A DNA stretch of 64,000 nucleotides from Streptomyces brevispora (GCF_007829885.1 NZ_VIWW01000001.1:2418001-2482000); one strand, 5' to 3'; positions 24,129 through 33,036 are shown, numbered from the stretch's first letter. Notes: a model not told the origin generated them from the letters alone. Numbers and translations: made by a program.

Positions 24129-25172
24129 TCAGTGCTTCCGCAGCCGTGACAGCACGTCCCCCGCGTCCCGGCCGACGCCGCGCAGGGTCTTGGAGGAGAA
24201 GCTGCGCTGGAACTCCATGCCTACAAAACCGAAGCCCGGCACGGTCGTGGCAACGCCGCCCCTGTGCAGTGGTGCGCCGTCGGAGCCGAGGGCGCCACTG
24301 TCGCGGAGGTAGGGGAAGGTGAGCCGGTAGCCGGTGGCGAGCAGGACTGTGTCGACGGATTGCTTCGTTCCGTCAGCCCACACCACGCCCTCGTTGGTGA
24401 ACCGGGTGAACATGGCGCGGCGTTCAACACCGTGCCGGTCCAGTGCGGCCAGGTAGCGGCCGTCATCGATGACGGAGACGGGCACCTTCGCCAGCCGCCG
24501 TCGGATCGGGGCGATGTCGAGGCGGGTGTGCCCCAGCCACCAGTGCAGGTCCCGGCCGAGCGGGCGCTGGGGCATCCAGCCGATCGGGCGCCGGCTGGCC
24601 AGGGTGGTGTCAGCGACCGCGCCGAGGTCCGCGGCGATCTGAATCGCGGAGTTGCCTCCACCGACCACGACGACGCGCTGCCCGGCGAACGCGTCGGGGC
24701 TGCGGTAGTCGGCGGCGTGCAGTACTTGCCCTCCGAAGTCCTGGCGTCCAGGAAGGTCCGGAGTGAAGGGGGTGCCGTAGTCGCCGGTCGCGGCGATGAC
24801 CGCCCCGGCGGTGAACTTCCGCCCGTCGCTGGCGAGTACGGACCAGGCGCCATCCTGGTGCGTAACGGAGGTGACGGAGGTCGAGGTGCGGATGTCGGCG
24901 GGCAGGCGGTTGGCGTAGGCGCGCAGGTAGTTCATGACTTCGTCCCGGCGCGGGTATCCGTCCGGGTCGCCGGGGAAGCGCATACCGGGAAGGGAGGAGT
25001 ACCGGCCCGGGGAGAACAGCGTGAGGCTGTCGTAGTAGCGCGGCCAGGAGCCGCCCGGCTCCTCCGCGGCTTCCAGGATCAGAATGCGGGTGAAGCCGTG
25101 TCGCGGCGCGAGGGCCGCTGTGGCCAGGCCGGACTGCCCGGCGCCGATGACGATGAGATCGGCATGTTCCAT
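24129..25172 (-). CDS. FAD-dependent oxidoreductase (ArsO-related)
   Basis: A 347-residue single-chain flavoprotein: VIGAGQSGLATAAL (FAD, about 7-20), YYDSLTLFSPGRYSSLPG, and a second Rossmann motif VVVVGGGNSAIQIAADLG. The C-terminal ATG motif LLATGYRL follows. It resembles the ArsO-like protein at 19511, so the island holds two of this type. It is divergent from an ArsR gene and an inverted repeat lies between them, which supports metalloid control. The substrate is unknown. Confidence 0.82.
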   Translation of the reverse strand: MEHADLIVIGAGQSGLATAALAPRHGFTRILILEAAEEPGGSWPRYYDSLTLFSPGRYSSLPGMRFPGDPDGYPRRDEVMNYLRAYANRLPADIRTSTSVTSVTHQDGAWSVLASDGRKFTAGAVIAATGDYGTPFTPDLPGRQDFGGQVLHAADYRSPDAFAGQRVVVVGGGNSAIQIAADLGAVADTTLASRRPIGWMPQRPLGRDLHWWLGHTRLDIAPIRRRLAKVPVSVIDDGRYLAALDRHGVERRAMFTRFTNEGVVWADGTKQSVDTVLLATGYRLTFPYLRDSGALGSDGAPLHRGGVATTVPGFGFVGMEFQRSFSSKTLRGVGRDAGDVLSRLRKH

Positions 25173-25200
25173 GAGAACGTAACCCTTCACGTGAGTCGTT

Positions 25201-25220
25201 ATTTCGGGAAGTGACGAAAT
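25201..25220. promoter_or_regulatory. Inverted repeat, candidate ArsR operator
   Basis: ATTTCG-N8-CGAAAT is a perfect 6-bp inverted repeat in the 63-bp space between the divergent flavoprotein and arsR genes. It is well placed to control both. Confidence 0.6.
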
Positions 25221-25235
25221 GTTGAGCAGGAAGCT

Positions 25236-25562
25236 GTGACAGAGAACGACATCGAGACGTCCGCGGTGGATCCGGCGACGGCCGACTTTCTCAAGGCCCT
25301 CGCCAGCGAAACCCGTCAGAAGGTGCTGCAGCAGTTCACCGGCGGGATCGAGCTGACGGTCGGCGAGATCGCCGACCGCTGCACACTGAAGCCGTCGACC
25401 GCCTCGGAGCACCTGAGCCTGCTGCGCCGCGGCGGCCTGGTGATCTCACGCAAGGAAGGGAAACAGGTCTACTACCGGGCCGACGGTGCCACGATGACCG
25501 AGCGCGTCTCCGCGCTCCAGGCATACCTGGCACGCTGCTGTCCGCCCGGCTGCGCCGACTGA
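25236..25562 (+). CDS. ArsR-family repressor with C-terminal Cys cluster
   Basis: A 108-residue winged-helix repressor: LTVGEIADRCTLKPSTASEH (HTH) and wing KEGKQVYYRAD. The metal site is probably the C-terminal RCCPPGCAD, with a further Cys in the HTH. GTG start at 25236. It is divergent from the FAD oxidoreductase at 24129 and shares a short promoter region with it. Confidence 0.88.
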   Translation: MTENDIETSAVDPATADFLKALASETRQKVLQQFTGGIELTVGEIADRCTLKPSTASEHLSLLRRGGLVISRKEGKQVYYRADGATMTERVSALQAYLARCCPPGCAD

Positions 25563-25583
25563 CCCGCAGGCGCGAACCGGAGG

Positions 25584-25949
25584 TCAGGTGCGCAGGTCGA
25601 GCATGGCGGACATGGCTGCCACGACGGGCGGGGCGACCTTGTAGTACACCCAGGTCCCGCGCCGTTCCGAGGTCAGCAGGCCCGCCTCGCGCAGCTTCTT
25701 CAAGTGATGCGACACGGTCGGCTGGGAGACCCCGACGTCGGAGATGTCGCACACGCACGCCTCGCCACCTACATGCGAGGCGACCTTGGAGAACAGCCGC
25801 AGCCGCACCGGGTCGGATAGCGCCTTGAACATCGCGGCCATCTTCTCCGCGTCGTTCTGCGACAGCTCCCCGGCGGTGATCGGCGGGCAGCACGGCACGA
25901 CCGTTCCGGCGTCCAGCACCGGCAACTCCACCATCCGTGAATTCGACAT
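25584..25949 (-). CDS. arsR: ArsR-family repressor with classical CVC motif
   Basis: A 121-residue repressor with the As(III) motif ACVCDI (C65 and C67) in the alpha-3 region and the HTH QPTVSHHLKKLREAGLLTS. The wing is RRGTWVYYKV. C20-C21 near the N-terminus could add ligands. It is convergent with the ArsR at 25236 and divergent from the flavoprotein at 26054. Three ArsR proteins with different Cys layouts thus occur within 8 kb. Confidence 0.9.
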   Translation of the reverse strand: MSNSRMVELPVLDAGTVVPCCPPITAGELSQNDAEKMAAMFKALSDPVRLRLFSKVASHVGGEACVCDISDVGVSQPTVSHHLKKLREAGLLTSERRGTWVYYKVAPPVVAAMSAMLDLRT

Positions 25950-25968
25950 ACGTCTATGTTGACACTCA

Positions 25969-26010
25969 TCGATACCGCTGGCAACCTTTCGATATAGACA
26001 GCAATCGAAA
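25969..26010. promoter_or_regulatory. Repeated TCGATA boxes in an ArsR divergent promoter
   Basis: TCGATA occurs at 25969-25974 and 25989-25994, 20 bp apart, with a related TCGAAA at 26005-26010. They lie between the ArsR start (25949) and the flavoprotein start (26054), so they may be ArsR half-sites on the same helix face. Confidence 0.45.
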
Positions 26011-26053
26011 CAGCGGCCGGGAACGGTCGCCCATCCCGGAGGACATCACCGCC

Positions 26054-27451
26054 ATGACCACCACTGCAGACCTTCCGGTTGTCGTCATCGGCGCCGGCCC
26101 CGCCGGGCTGGCAGCCGCCGCCCACCTGGTCGAACGCGGCATCGAGCCGCTGGTCCTGGAGACCGGCCCCACCGCCGCCACCGCGGTGCGCGGCTGGTCG
26201 CACGTGCGGCTGTTCTCGACCTGGAGCGAGCTGACCGACCCGGCCGCCGAGAAGCTCCTGGCACCCACCGGATGGGCTCGGCCCGAGGCAGACACATATC
26301 CCACCGGCGGGGACTGGGCCGAGCACTACCTCCAGCCCCTCGCCGACGTCCTCGGCGACAAGGTCCGCTACGACGCCACCGTCACCGGCGTCTCCCGCCT
26401 CGGCCGCGACCGGATCGTCGACGCCGACCGCGAGCAGCAGCCCTTCACCCTCCGCATCACGCGCGCCGACGGCACCGAGGAACGGATCCTGAGCCGCGCC
26501 GTGATCGACGCGTCCGGCACCTGGTCCACCCCCGCCCCGATCAGCGCCGACGGACTGCCCGCCCTGGGCGAGCACGCCGCCTCCGCCCGCATCTCCTACC
26601 GCATCCCCGACCTCAAGGACCCGGCCGTCCTTGCCCGGTACGCCGGAAAGCGCACCGCCGTCATCGGATCCGGGGCCTCCGCCTTCACCGCTCTCGCCAC
26701 GCTCGCCGGCGTAGCGAAGGATGAGCCCGGCACGCACTCCGTGTGGATCCTGCGCCGCGGTATCAGCGGCTCCACCTTCGGTGGTGGAAGCGCCGACCAG
26801 CTCCCCGCACGTGGCGCCCTGGGCCTGGCCGCGAAGGCGGCCGTCGACGACGGGTACGCCGACGCCGTCACCGGCTTCCGCACCGAGGCCGTCGAACCCG
26901 CCGCCGACGGCCGGCTGGTCCTCGTCGGCGAGGACGGCCGGCGCCTCGACCCGGTGGACGAGGTCATCGTCCTGACGGGCCTGCGCCCCGACCTGTCCTT
27001 CCTGTCGGAGCTCCGCCTCGCCCTGGACGAGCGCCTGCAGGCACCGGTGGAGCTCGCCCCGCTCATCGACCCGAACCAGCACTCCTGCGGCACCGTCTAC
27101 CCCCACGGCCACCGCGAACTGTCCCACCCCGAGCAGGGCGTCTACCTGGTCGGCATGAAGTCCTACGGACGCGCCCCCACCTTCCTCGCCATGACCGGCT
27201 ACGAGCAGGTCCGCTCCGTCGCCGCCGCCCTCGCGGGCGACATCGAAGCCGCCGACCGCGTCGAACTCACCCTCCCCGAGACCGGGGTCTGCGGCGGCGC
27301 CGGCCTCTTCGACGACCCCGCCGCCGGACAGGACGACGAGGGCGGCTGCTGCGCTCCGGCCGCACCCGCCCTCGTACAGATCGGCACCGGCCTCTCCCTG
27401 CCGCTGGCGGCCACTGAGGACGCCTCGTCCGGCGGTTGCTGCGGGTCCTGA
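26054..27451 (+). CDS. FAD/NAD(P)-binding oxidoreductase with Cys-rich C-terminal tail
   Basis: A 465-residue flavoprotein: VIGAGPAGLAAAAHL (from 11), HVRLFSTWSELTDPAAEKLL, a second Rossmann site AVIGSGASAFTALATLA (about 200) and VLTGLRPDLSFL. The last 55 residues are unlike ordinary members: GVCGGAG, EGGCCAPA and finally GGCCGS, five Cys in short Gly-rich motifs. These could hold As(III) or pass thiol electrons. The ATG at 26054 has GGAGGA upstream. It is divergent from a CVC-type ArsR and followed by a broken CadI/ArsI-like gene. An arsenic role is inferred from context only. Confidence 0.82.
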   Translation: MTTTADLPVVVIGAGPAGLAAAAHLVERGIEPLVLETGPTAATAVRGWSHVRLFSTWSELTDPAAEKLLAPTGWARPEADTYPTGGDWAEHYLQPLADVLGDKVRYDATVTGVSRLGRDRIVDADREQQPFTLRITRADGTEERILSRAVIDASGTWSTPAPISADGLPALGEHAASARISYRIPDLKDPAVLARYAGKRTAVIGSGASAFTALATLAGVAKDEPGTHSVWILRRGISGSTFGGGSADQLPARGALGLAAKAAVDDGYADAVTGFRTEAVEPAADGRLVLVGEDGRRLDPVDEVIVLTGLRPDLSFLSELRLALDERLQAPVELAPLIDPNQHSCGTVYPHGHRELSHPEQGVYLVGMKSYGRAPTFLAMTGYEQVRSVAAALAGDIEAADRVELTLPETGVCGGAGLFDDPAAGQDDEGGCCAPAAPALVQIGTGLSLPLAATEDASSGGCCGS

Positions 27452-27508
27452 ACCACCGCGCCCGGCCACCTTCGGCCGGGCGCGTCCGCATGAGTCAGGA
27501 GGAACGTC

Positions 27509-27590
27509 ATGTCACGAGTGCAGCTCGCCCTACGCGTCCCCGACCTCCAAGCCTCAATCGCCTTCTACAGTACCGCGTTTGGGATGGCAT
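27509..27590 (+). pseudogene. 5' fragment of a CadI/ArsI-like glyoxalase-fold gene
   Basis: Starting at an ATG with AGGAGG upstream, about 25 codons read SRVQLALRVPDLQASIAFYS and then TAFG, the N-terminus of cadmium-induced CadI/ArsI proteins. Similarity then ends, and the sequence runs into the 3' end of the convergent flavoprotein gene. The break marks the right edge of the arsenic island. Confidence 0.65.
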
Positions 27591-27646
27591 CCGAACTGGG
27601 AAAACCCTGGTGCGAGGTCGCGCGGGGGCCCGTACCTGCGGGACGG

Positions 27647-29194
27647 TCAGGCGTCCGCCGTCGCGGGCCCCGTGGAGGCGACGCGCATGTCCGTGCGGTG
27701 CGGAAAGGCCGCGACGTTCCGGCCGACTATGCGGCCGGAGACCATCGCCCAGCCGATGTGCAGGCCGTGGTTGAGGAGTTGCAGGCCGCCCTGACCGGTG
27801 GACCCGGCGGCCCACAGGCCGGGCACGGGCGTACCGTCCTCACGTACCACGCGCAGCTGGTCGTCAACGCCGAGGCCGCCGTCGGCGAGCGTGACGTAGG
27901 CGTTCATGGGGCCCAGCGCGTAGAACGGACCCTGCGCGACGCCGTTCCCCAGGTGCTGGCGGCCGTGGTCCTCGTCCCTGCCGTCCTGCACGTTCTGGTT
28001 CCACCGGTCCACCGTGGCGCGCAGGGTGTTCGGGTCGACACCGATCTTGCCCGCCAGTTCCTCCAGGGTGTCGGCGCGGTGGTACACGTCCGGCCTGAAG
28101 CGCTTGTAGTCCTGCACGTACGCGTACGCGACGCCGGGGAACGTGGAGACCGGGTTCGGCCACGCCGAGAACTTCCGCGCGATCTGCTCGTCGAACACCA
28201 TGAACCCCGTGTTGCTGCCCGTGGCGGCCACCGCCCGGGCCATCGCCGAGTCGGTGTCCTCGTTCGCCAGACGGCGCCCCGCACCGTCCACGAGGATCGC
28301 CCCCGCCCGGTACATGGTGACGTTCGGGCCGATCCAGCTGGTCAGCGCACCTCGGATCACGTACGCCAGCAGGTTCTTCGGCAGCCGCTCCACGACGAAT
28401 CGCATCACCCGGTTCAGCGCGGGGACCGCCGGCAGCATCTTGATCAGGTCCGGCCGCTTCGACGGCGCGAACCGCAGGCCCTCGTAGAGGCGGTCCATCT
28501 GCAGGGTGTACCCGCCGGCCTCCTCGCCCAGGTAGAAACCGTCGCCGGTGTTCGCCGGGTTCACCGGCGGGATCTTCGCCGCGTCCTCGCCGACGTGCTT
28601 CGCCTTCAGCTCCGTGGAGGCGGAGTAGTCGCCGGTCGTCAGGACGACGCCCCGGCGCCCGAAGTACCGCGTGCCGTTCGCCGCCGCACCGATGATCTCT
28701 CCGTCGGCGTTGCGCAGCAGCTCGTCCACCGGCATCGACGTGTGGATCCTCACGCCCAGCCGGCGGCACTCCCGCAGCAGCGCGTCACGGTAGGCCCGCG
28801 AGTTCGGCAGCACGTTGTGCATGCGCGGCTTCTCGTACGGCGGCTCCGGCGTCGGGCCCAGGAACTGCACCCCCAGCGACGACAACCACTCCACCGTCGG
28901 CCCGGCGTTCTCCGCCAGGATCCGCCGCAACGACTGGTTCTCCCGCGCCTCGTACGGACCGTTCGCCGTCTTCATGTCCTCGACGAACAGGTCGATGCTG
29001 TCGTTCACCCCCGCTCGGAACTGGTAACTCGTGTTCGCCGCGGTGAACGACCCCACGGACAGCGCGGTGGAGCCACCCACCTCCGAACACTTCTCCAGCA
29101 CGACGACCGACGCCCCGCTGCTCGCCGCCGAGATCGCGGCCGACATGCCGGAACCGCCGGCTCCCACGATCAGGACGTCTGCGGTGTAGACCAT
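27647..29194 (-). CDS. FAD_binding_2 family flavoprotein (fumarate reductase/ketosteroid dehydrogenase-like), copy 1
   Basis: A 515-residue soluble flavoprotein: VLIVGAGGSGMSAAISAA (FAD site) followed by EVGGSTALSVGSF, a helical cap region, and a C-terminal part with GLWAAGSTGQGGLQLLNHGL. The family removes or adds hydrogen across C-C bonds next to a carbonyl (fumarate, urocanate, 3-ketosteroids). Its substrate is unknown. It is the last gene of a long minus-strand operon and lies 28 bp behind its paralogue. Its C-terminus abuts the arsenic-island junction but appears complete. Confidence 0.85.
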   Translation of the reverse strand: MVYTADVLIVGAGGSGMSAAISAASSGASVVVLEKCSEVGGSTALSVGSFTAANTSYQFRAGVNDSIDLFVEDMKTANGPYEARENQSLRRILAENAGPTVEWLSSLGVQFLGPTPEPPYEKPRMHNVLPNSRAYRDALLRECRRLGVRIHTSMPVDELLRNADGEIIGAAANGTRYFGRRGVVLTTGDYSASTELKAKHVGEDAAKIPPVNPANTGDGFYLGEEAGGYTLQMDRLYEGLRFAPSKRPDLIKMLPAVPALNRVMRFVVERLPKNLLAYVIRGALTSWIGPNVTMYRAGAILVDGAGRRLANEDTDSAMARAVAATGSNTGFMVFDEQIARKFSAWPNPVSTFPGVAYAYVQDYKRFRPDVYHRADTLEELAGKIGVDPNTLRATVDRWNQNVQDGRDEDHGRQHLGNGVAQGPFYALGPMNAYVTLADGGLGVDDQLRVVREDGTPVPGLWAAGSTGQGGLQLLNHGLHIGWAMVSGRIVGRNVAAFPHRTDMRVASTGPATADA

Positions 29195-29222
29195 GATTCT
29201 TCTCCTCGTCAGGTTCCGTGGC

Positions 29223-30620
29223 TCAGACGCCGGCGGGCACGTCGGCCCGCGGGCGGGGCTCGGCGCTCGCAGCCCGGGCGGCGCTGCGTCCGGCTCGCCG
29301 TCCGGTGATGTAGGCAGGGGCGAGGCCGCCCGCGTACCCGTGGTTGGACAGCCCCCCGATGTCCGCCCCGGCGGCGTGCAGGCCGGGCACGGGGCGGCCG
29401 TCGGGGTCCAGGACCCGGGCCTGGTCGTCGACGCGCACGCCGCCGAAGGTGAAGGTGATGCTGGGCTGCACCTTCAGCGCGTAGAACGGGCCGGTCCGCG
29501 GGGCACGGGCGCGGGCGGACACCGGGTGCCCGCCCGCGAACCCGCCGCCGGCGGAGGCGGCCGAGACGTAGTCCTGGAGGGTCTGCCCCAGGACGGCCGG
29601 GTCGATCCCCCAGGCGGCTGTCCGCGCGACCAGGTCCTCCAGGGTGTCGGCCTGGGCGTGCAGGGCTCCGTTGTCGACAGCGACCTGGTAGCGGTCCACG
29701 ACACCCAACCCGGGGAAGGGCTCGTCGGTGCCGACGGTGGAGCGCACGTGGTCGTCGAAGACCAGCACGCCGCCGGCCTGCGGCTGCTGCAGGAGCACCT
29801 GGTTGAGGATCTCGTCGCCCAGGGTCTCGTCGACGAACCGGCGGCCCTCCAGGTTCACCAGGACGGCGTGGTCGGAGTAGTACTGCGAGTTCGGCAGGAA
29901 GTCCTTGGGCTCGAAGCTGTTCACCGGGGCCCCGATGAGATGTCCGTAGAACGTGCTCATCGCGGTGCTGCCGCCGGCCCCGGCCTGCCGGGCCAGGCGC
30001 AGGCCGTCGCCGACGCTGCCCGGGTTGGAGCGCAGCAGCAGCCGGTCGGCGTTCGGCCCCATCGCACGGGTCAGCTCGTCGCGCGCGCCCTGGAAGCCGC
30101 CGCCCGCCAGCACCACCGCCGGGGCCTCGTACCGCACCCGGCCCTGTGCGGCGCGGGCCAGCAGGCCCGTGACCGCGCCGTCGTCGTCCTGCAGGACCTG
30201 CAGCGCCGCCGTGTCGGTGCGGCACACGCCACCGCCCGCCTCCACCTGGGCCCGGCACCAGGCCAGGATCGCGAGGATGTCCGTGGAGTACCCGATGCCG
30301 AACGTCATGATGTCCGTCTTCGGAGTGTCGGACACCCGCTCGCCGGTGGCGCGCAGCTCCCGCAGGCACTCGGCGTAGTCCTCCACGACGGCGCGGCCCA
30401 GGGCCTCGTCCCCGAGGGGGACGCGGCGCCGGTAGGCGTCCAGGTCGGGGGCCGTCCAGAACATGCCCGCCGACAGGGCCGTGGACCCACCGAACGTGTC
30501 CCGCTTCTCCAGGAGCGCCACCCGGGCGCCCTCCCGCGTGGCCGCAACCGCGGCCGAGGAACCGGCGACACCGGACCCCACCACGACGACGTCGAAGCTC
30601 TCCGTGTGCACGGTGCTCAT
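29223..30620 (-). CDS. FAD_binding_2 family flavoprotein, copy 2
   Basis: A 465-residue protein with VVVVGSGVAGSSAAVAAT, TFGGSTALSAGMFW and a C-terminal FAD motif GLHAAGADIGGLSNHGYAGG. It is only moderately similar to copies 1 and 3 by eye, so the three are old paralogues rather than recent duplicates. Its ATG (30620) overlaps the stop of copy 3 (ATGA). No signal peptide or heme motif is present, so an electron partner is unknown. Confidence 0.85.
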   Translation of the reverse strand: MSTVHTESFDVVVVGSGVAGSSAAVAATREGARVALLEKRDTFGGSTALSAGMFWTAPDLDAYRRRVPLGDEALGRAVVEDYAECLRELRATGERVSDTPKTDIMTFGIGYSTDILAILAWCRAQVEAGGGVCRTDTAALQVLQDDDGAVTGLLARAAQGRVRYEAPAVVLAGGGFQGARDELTRAMGPNADRLLLRSNPGSVGDGLRLARQAGAGGSTAMSTFYGHLIGAPVNSFEPKDFLPNSQYYSDHAVLVNLEGRRFVDETLGDEILNQVLLQQPQAGGVLVFDDHVRSTVGTDEPFPGLGVVDRYQVAVDNGALHAQADTLEDLVARTAAWGIDPAVLGQTLQDYVSAASAGGGFAGGHPVSARARAPRTGPFYALKVQPSITFTFGGVRVDDQARVLDPDGRPVPGLHAAGADIGGLSNHGYAGGLAPAYITGRRAGRSAARAASAEPRPRADVPAGV

Positions 30621-32050
30621 GCCGCGACCTCCTCCTGCTCGCTGCTGTCCTGGCGCTGCTCGCCGCTGTTCTCGCGCTGCGGATCGGTCCCGGCGAGGGC
30701 GGCGCCGAGCATGTGCCCGAACACCGCGCCCTTGCCCAGGGACGTGCCGGTGATGTACGTGGCCCCGTGAAAGCCGCCCACGACCTCCCCGACGGCGTAC
30801 AGGCCGCCGATCGGCTCGCCGTCGACGGTGGTGACCTGAGCGTCCGGGGTGACGGTCACCCCGCAGTAGGTCGTCGTCATCAGCGCCTTGGCGGGGTAGG
30901 CGTAGTACGGCGGGGCGTCGATCGGCGTCAGCTCGCCCACGCCGTTGCACAGGCCGGTGCGTCCCTGCTCGTCCGCGGCTTTCCCGGCGACGGCGGCGTT
31001 GTAGCGCTCAATCGTGGCGACCAGTCCCTCGGGGGCGACGCCGGCCAGGCCGGCGAGCTCCTCGAGGGTGTCGGCCTCGTGCAGGTGCCCCAGTCCCTGC
31101 AGGGTGTCCATGTCCTTCAGGGGGATGCCGCGGTGGGACTGCGCGCGCACCCGTGAGTCGAAGACCTGCACGCCGAGTCCGCCAGGCTGGTCCAGGACGG
31201 CCCGGCCGAGCGCTTTGTAGTCGATCGACTCGTCCACAAACCGCCTTCCGGCCGTGTTCACGACGATCGCGCCCATGTAGTAGGCGGTCAGCAGCTCGTG
31301 GAACTCCTCGCCCGTCTCGGGATGGGAGCCGTAGGTCGCCGCCACGAACGACATGTCCGCCATCCCGGCGCCCAGGCGCCAGGCCATGCGCAGGCCGTCG
31401 CCGGTGTTGCCGCGCCCGCCGTACGGGATGGCGGCCAGCTGCTCCGGCGCGAAGACCTTCAGCATCTCGGTGCCGCGGCTGAACCCGCCCGTGGCCAGCA
31501 CGACGCCCCGGCGGCCGTACAGCTCCACCGGCCCGTCCGGGCCCTCCGCCAGAACGCCCACGACCCGTCCGTCGTCGGTCAGCAGACGCTGTGCGGCCGT
31601 GCCCGTCAGCGTGGTGCCGCCCGCTGCGGCGAACGCCGCGTGCAGGGTCGCCAGGACCTCCTTGATCTCGCTGTTGTGCCCGCGTGCGGCGGACATCCCG
31701 GAGCTGATCGCCACCTCCCGGAACCGCACCCCGTGGTCCTTCAGGAACCGGTGGGCGGCGTGCTGGTGGGCCAGGTAGGTGTCCACCAGGTCCGGGTCGT
31801 TCAGGTGCCCGCCGCCCTCCAGCAGGTCGTGCCGGAACAGGTCCTCGGAGTCCTCGATGCCCTCCTCGGTCTGCTCCGGGGTGCCGGAGAAGGCGAACCA
31901 GCCGCCGCTCATCGCCGAGGAGCCGCCCAGAGCGGGCTGCTTCTCGACCAGTAGGACGTCCAGCCCTGCCTCGGTGGCCGTGGTCGCGGTGGTCTGCCCG
32001 GCGATGCCGGAGCCCAGGACCACCAGGTCGTGCTCACTGCGGTGCTTCAT
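30617..32050 (-). CDS. FAD_binding_2 family flavoprotein, copy 3
   Basis: A 477-residue protein: LVVLGSGIAGQTTATTAT, ALGGSSAMSGGWFAF, GGRGNTGDGLRMAWRLGA and GLYAVGEVVGGFHGATYITG. The last motif is the most fumarate/urocanate-reductase-like of the three. The C-terminus is Gln/Glu-rich. ATG at 32050 with upstream GGAGAG is preferred to a longer frame. It is translationally coupled to copy 2. Confidence 0.85.
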   Translation of the reverse strand: MKHRSEHDLVVLGSGIAGQTTATTATEAGLDVLLVEKQPALGGSSAMSGGWFAFSGTPEQTEEGIEDSEDLFRHDLLEGGGHLNDPDLVDTYLAHQHAAHRFLKDHGVRFREVAISSGMSAARGHNSEIKEVLATLHAAFAAAGGTTLTGTAAQRLLTDDGRVVGVLAEGPDGPVELYGRRGVVLATGGFSRGTEMLKVFAPEQLAAIPYGGRGNTGDGLRMAWRLGAGMADMSFVAATYGSHPETGEEFHELLTAYYMGAIVVNTAGRRFVDESIDYKALGRAVLDQPGGLGVQVFDSRVRAQSHRGIPLKDMDTLQGLGHLHEADTLEELAGLAGVAPEGLVATIERYNAAVAGKAADEQGRTGLCNGVGELTPIDAPPYYAYPAKALMTTTYCGVTVTPDAQVTTVDGEPIGGLYAVGEVVGGFHGATYITGTSLGKGAVFGHMLGAALAGTDPQRENSGEQRQDSSEQEEVAA

Positions 32051-32135
32051 GGTGCGTCGCTCTCCTCGTCGAGGTCGGTGCACGAGGTCGGTGCACGGGG
32101 TCGTGACGTGGCCGCTGGGGCGGCCCGTAGCGGGA

Positions 32136-32966
32136 TCAGGCGCGCGGTGCCCAGCCACCGTCGACGTCGATGCTGGTGCCGGTGATGTAGGACGCCTGCG
32201 GGGACAACAGGAACTCCACGGCCGCCGCGACCTCCTCCGGGCGCGCGTACCGGTGGGCCGGGACCTGGTCCACGATCGGGCCGGTCGGCGGGACCTGGCC
32301 CATCATCGGCGTCCGCACGAAACCCGGGGCGACCCCGTTGACCCGGATGCGTCGCCCGGCCAGCTCGTGCGCCAGACTGATCGTCAGGTTCGCCAGCGCG
32401 GCCTTCGAGGCCCCGTAGACCATCGCCGACGGCAGGAACGGCGGGTAGAGGGCGCCCGCCGGGCCGCCGGTCCCCGTGCGCCCCGCGATCGACAGCAGGT
32501 TCACGATGCTCGCGCTGCCGTCGTCGGGCATCAGCGGGGCGGCCTCCCGCACCAGGAAGAACGGCGCGGCCACGTTGACCGCCATCACCTGGTGGAACAG
32601 GTCGTCGTCGATCTCGGCCAGCTCGATCTTGCGACCCTCCCGCTTCGGGGAGATGCCGACGGCGTTCACGACGGCCCCGATCGGGGCCAGGCTCGTGGCC
32701 GCCGCCGCGAGGTCCGCGTTCACGGCCGACGACGTCAGGTCGCCGCCGAAGCCGAGGTGGCCCTCGCCGGGCAGGCCCTTCGCGGTGGCCTCGGCACGGG
32801 CGCCGTCGACGTCCGCGACGACCACGCGGTAGCCGGACTGCGCCAGCCGGGCCGAGATCACGGAGCCGATGCCGCCGGCCCCGCCGGTCACGATCGCCGA
32901 ACGCTCGGGGTTCGAGCTCCTTGAGGCTTCCGCGGTCTGCGCGGGCAGGGAAGGGGTGGTGGTCAT
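32136..32966 (-). CDS. Short-chain dehydrogenase/reductase
   Basis: A 276-residue SDR. The NAD(P) motif is TGGAGGIGSVISARL, Asp in VVADVDG suggests NAD(H) preference, and the catalytic YGASKAA is near residue 180. VNAVGIS replaces the usual NNAG. The C-terminal DVDGGW is typical. ATG at 32966 has GGAGG 9 nt upstream. It stands 85 bp before the three flavoproteins in the same orientation. It probably oxidises or reduces an alcohol/ketone in the same pathway. Confidence 0.87.
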   Translation of the reverse strand: MTTTPSLPAQTAEASRSSNPERSAIVTGGAGGIGSVISARLAQSGYRVVVADVDGARAEATAKGLPGEGHLGFGGDLTSSAVNADLAAAATSLAPIGAVVNAVGISPKREGRKIELAEIDDDLFHQVMAVNVAAPFFLVREAAPLMPDDGSASIVNLLSIAGRTGTGGPAGALYPPFLPSAMVYGASKAALANLTISLAHELAGRRIRVNGVAPGFVRTPMMGQVPPTGPIVDQVPAHRYARPEEVAAAVEFLLSPQASYITGTSIDVDGGWAPRA

Positions 32967-33036
32967 GTCAGGCACCTCCGACGGTGTCGTCCTCCTGCCG
33001 CGGGGCCGCGGACAGGGCGTTGCTGGTGGGGGTGGC

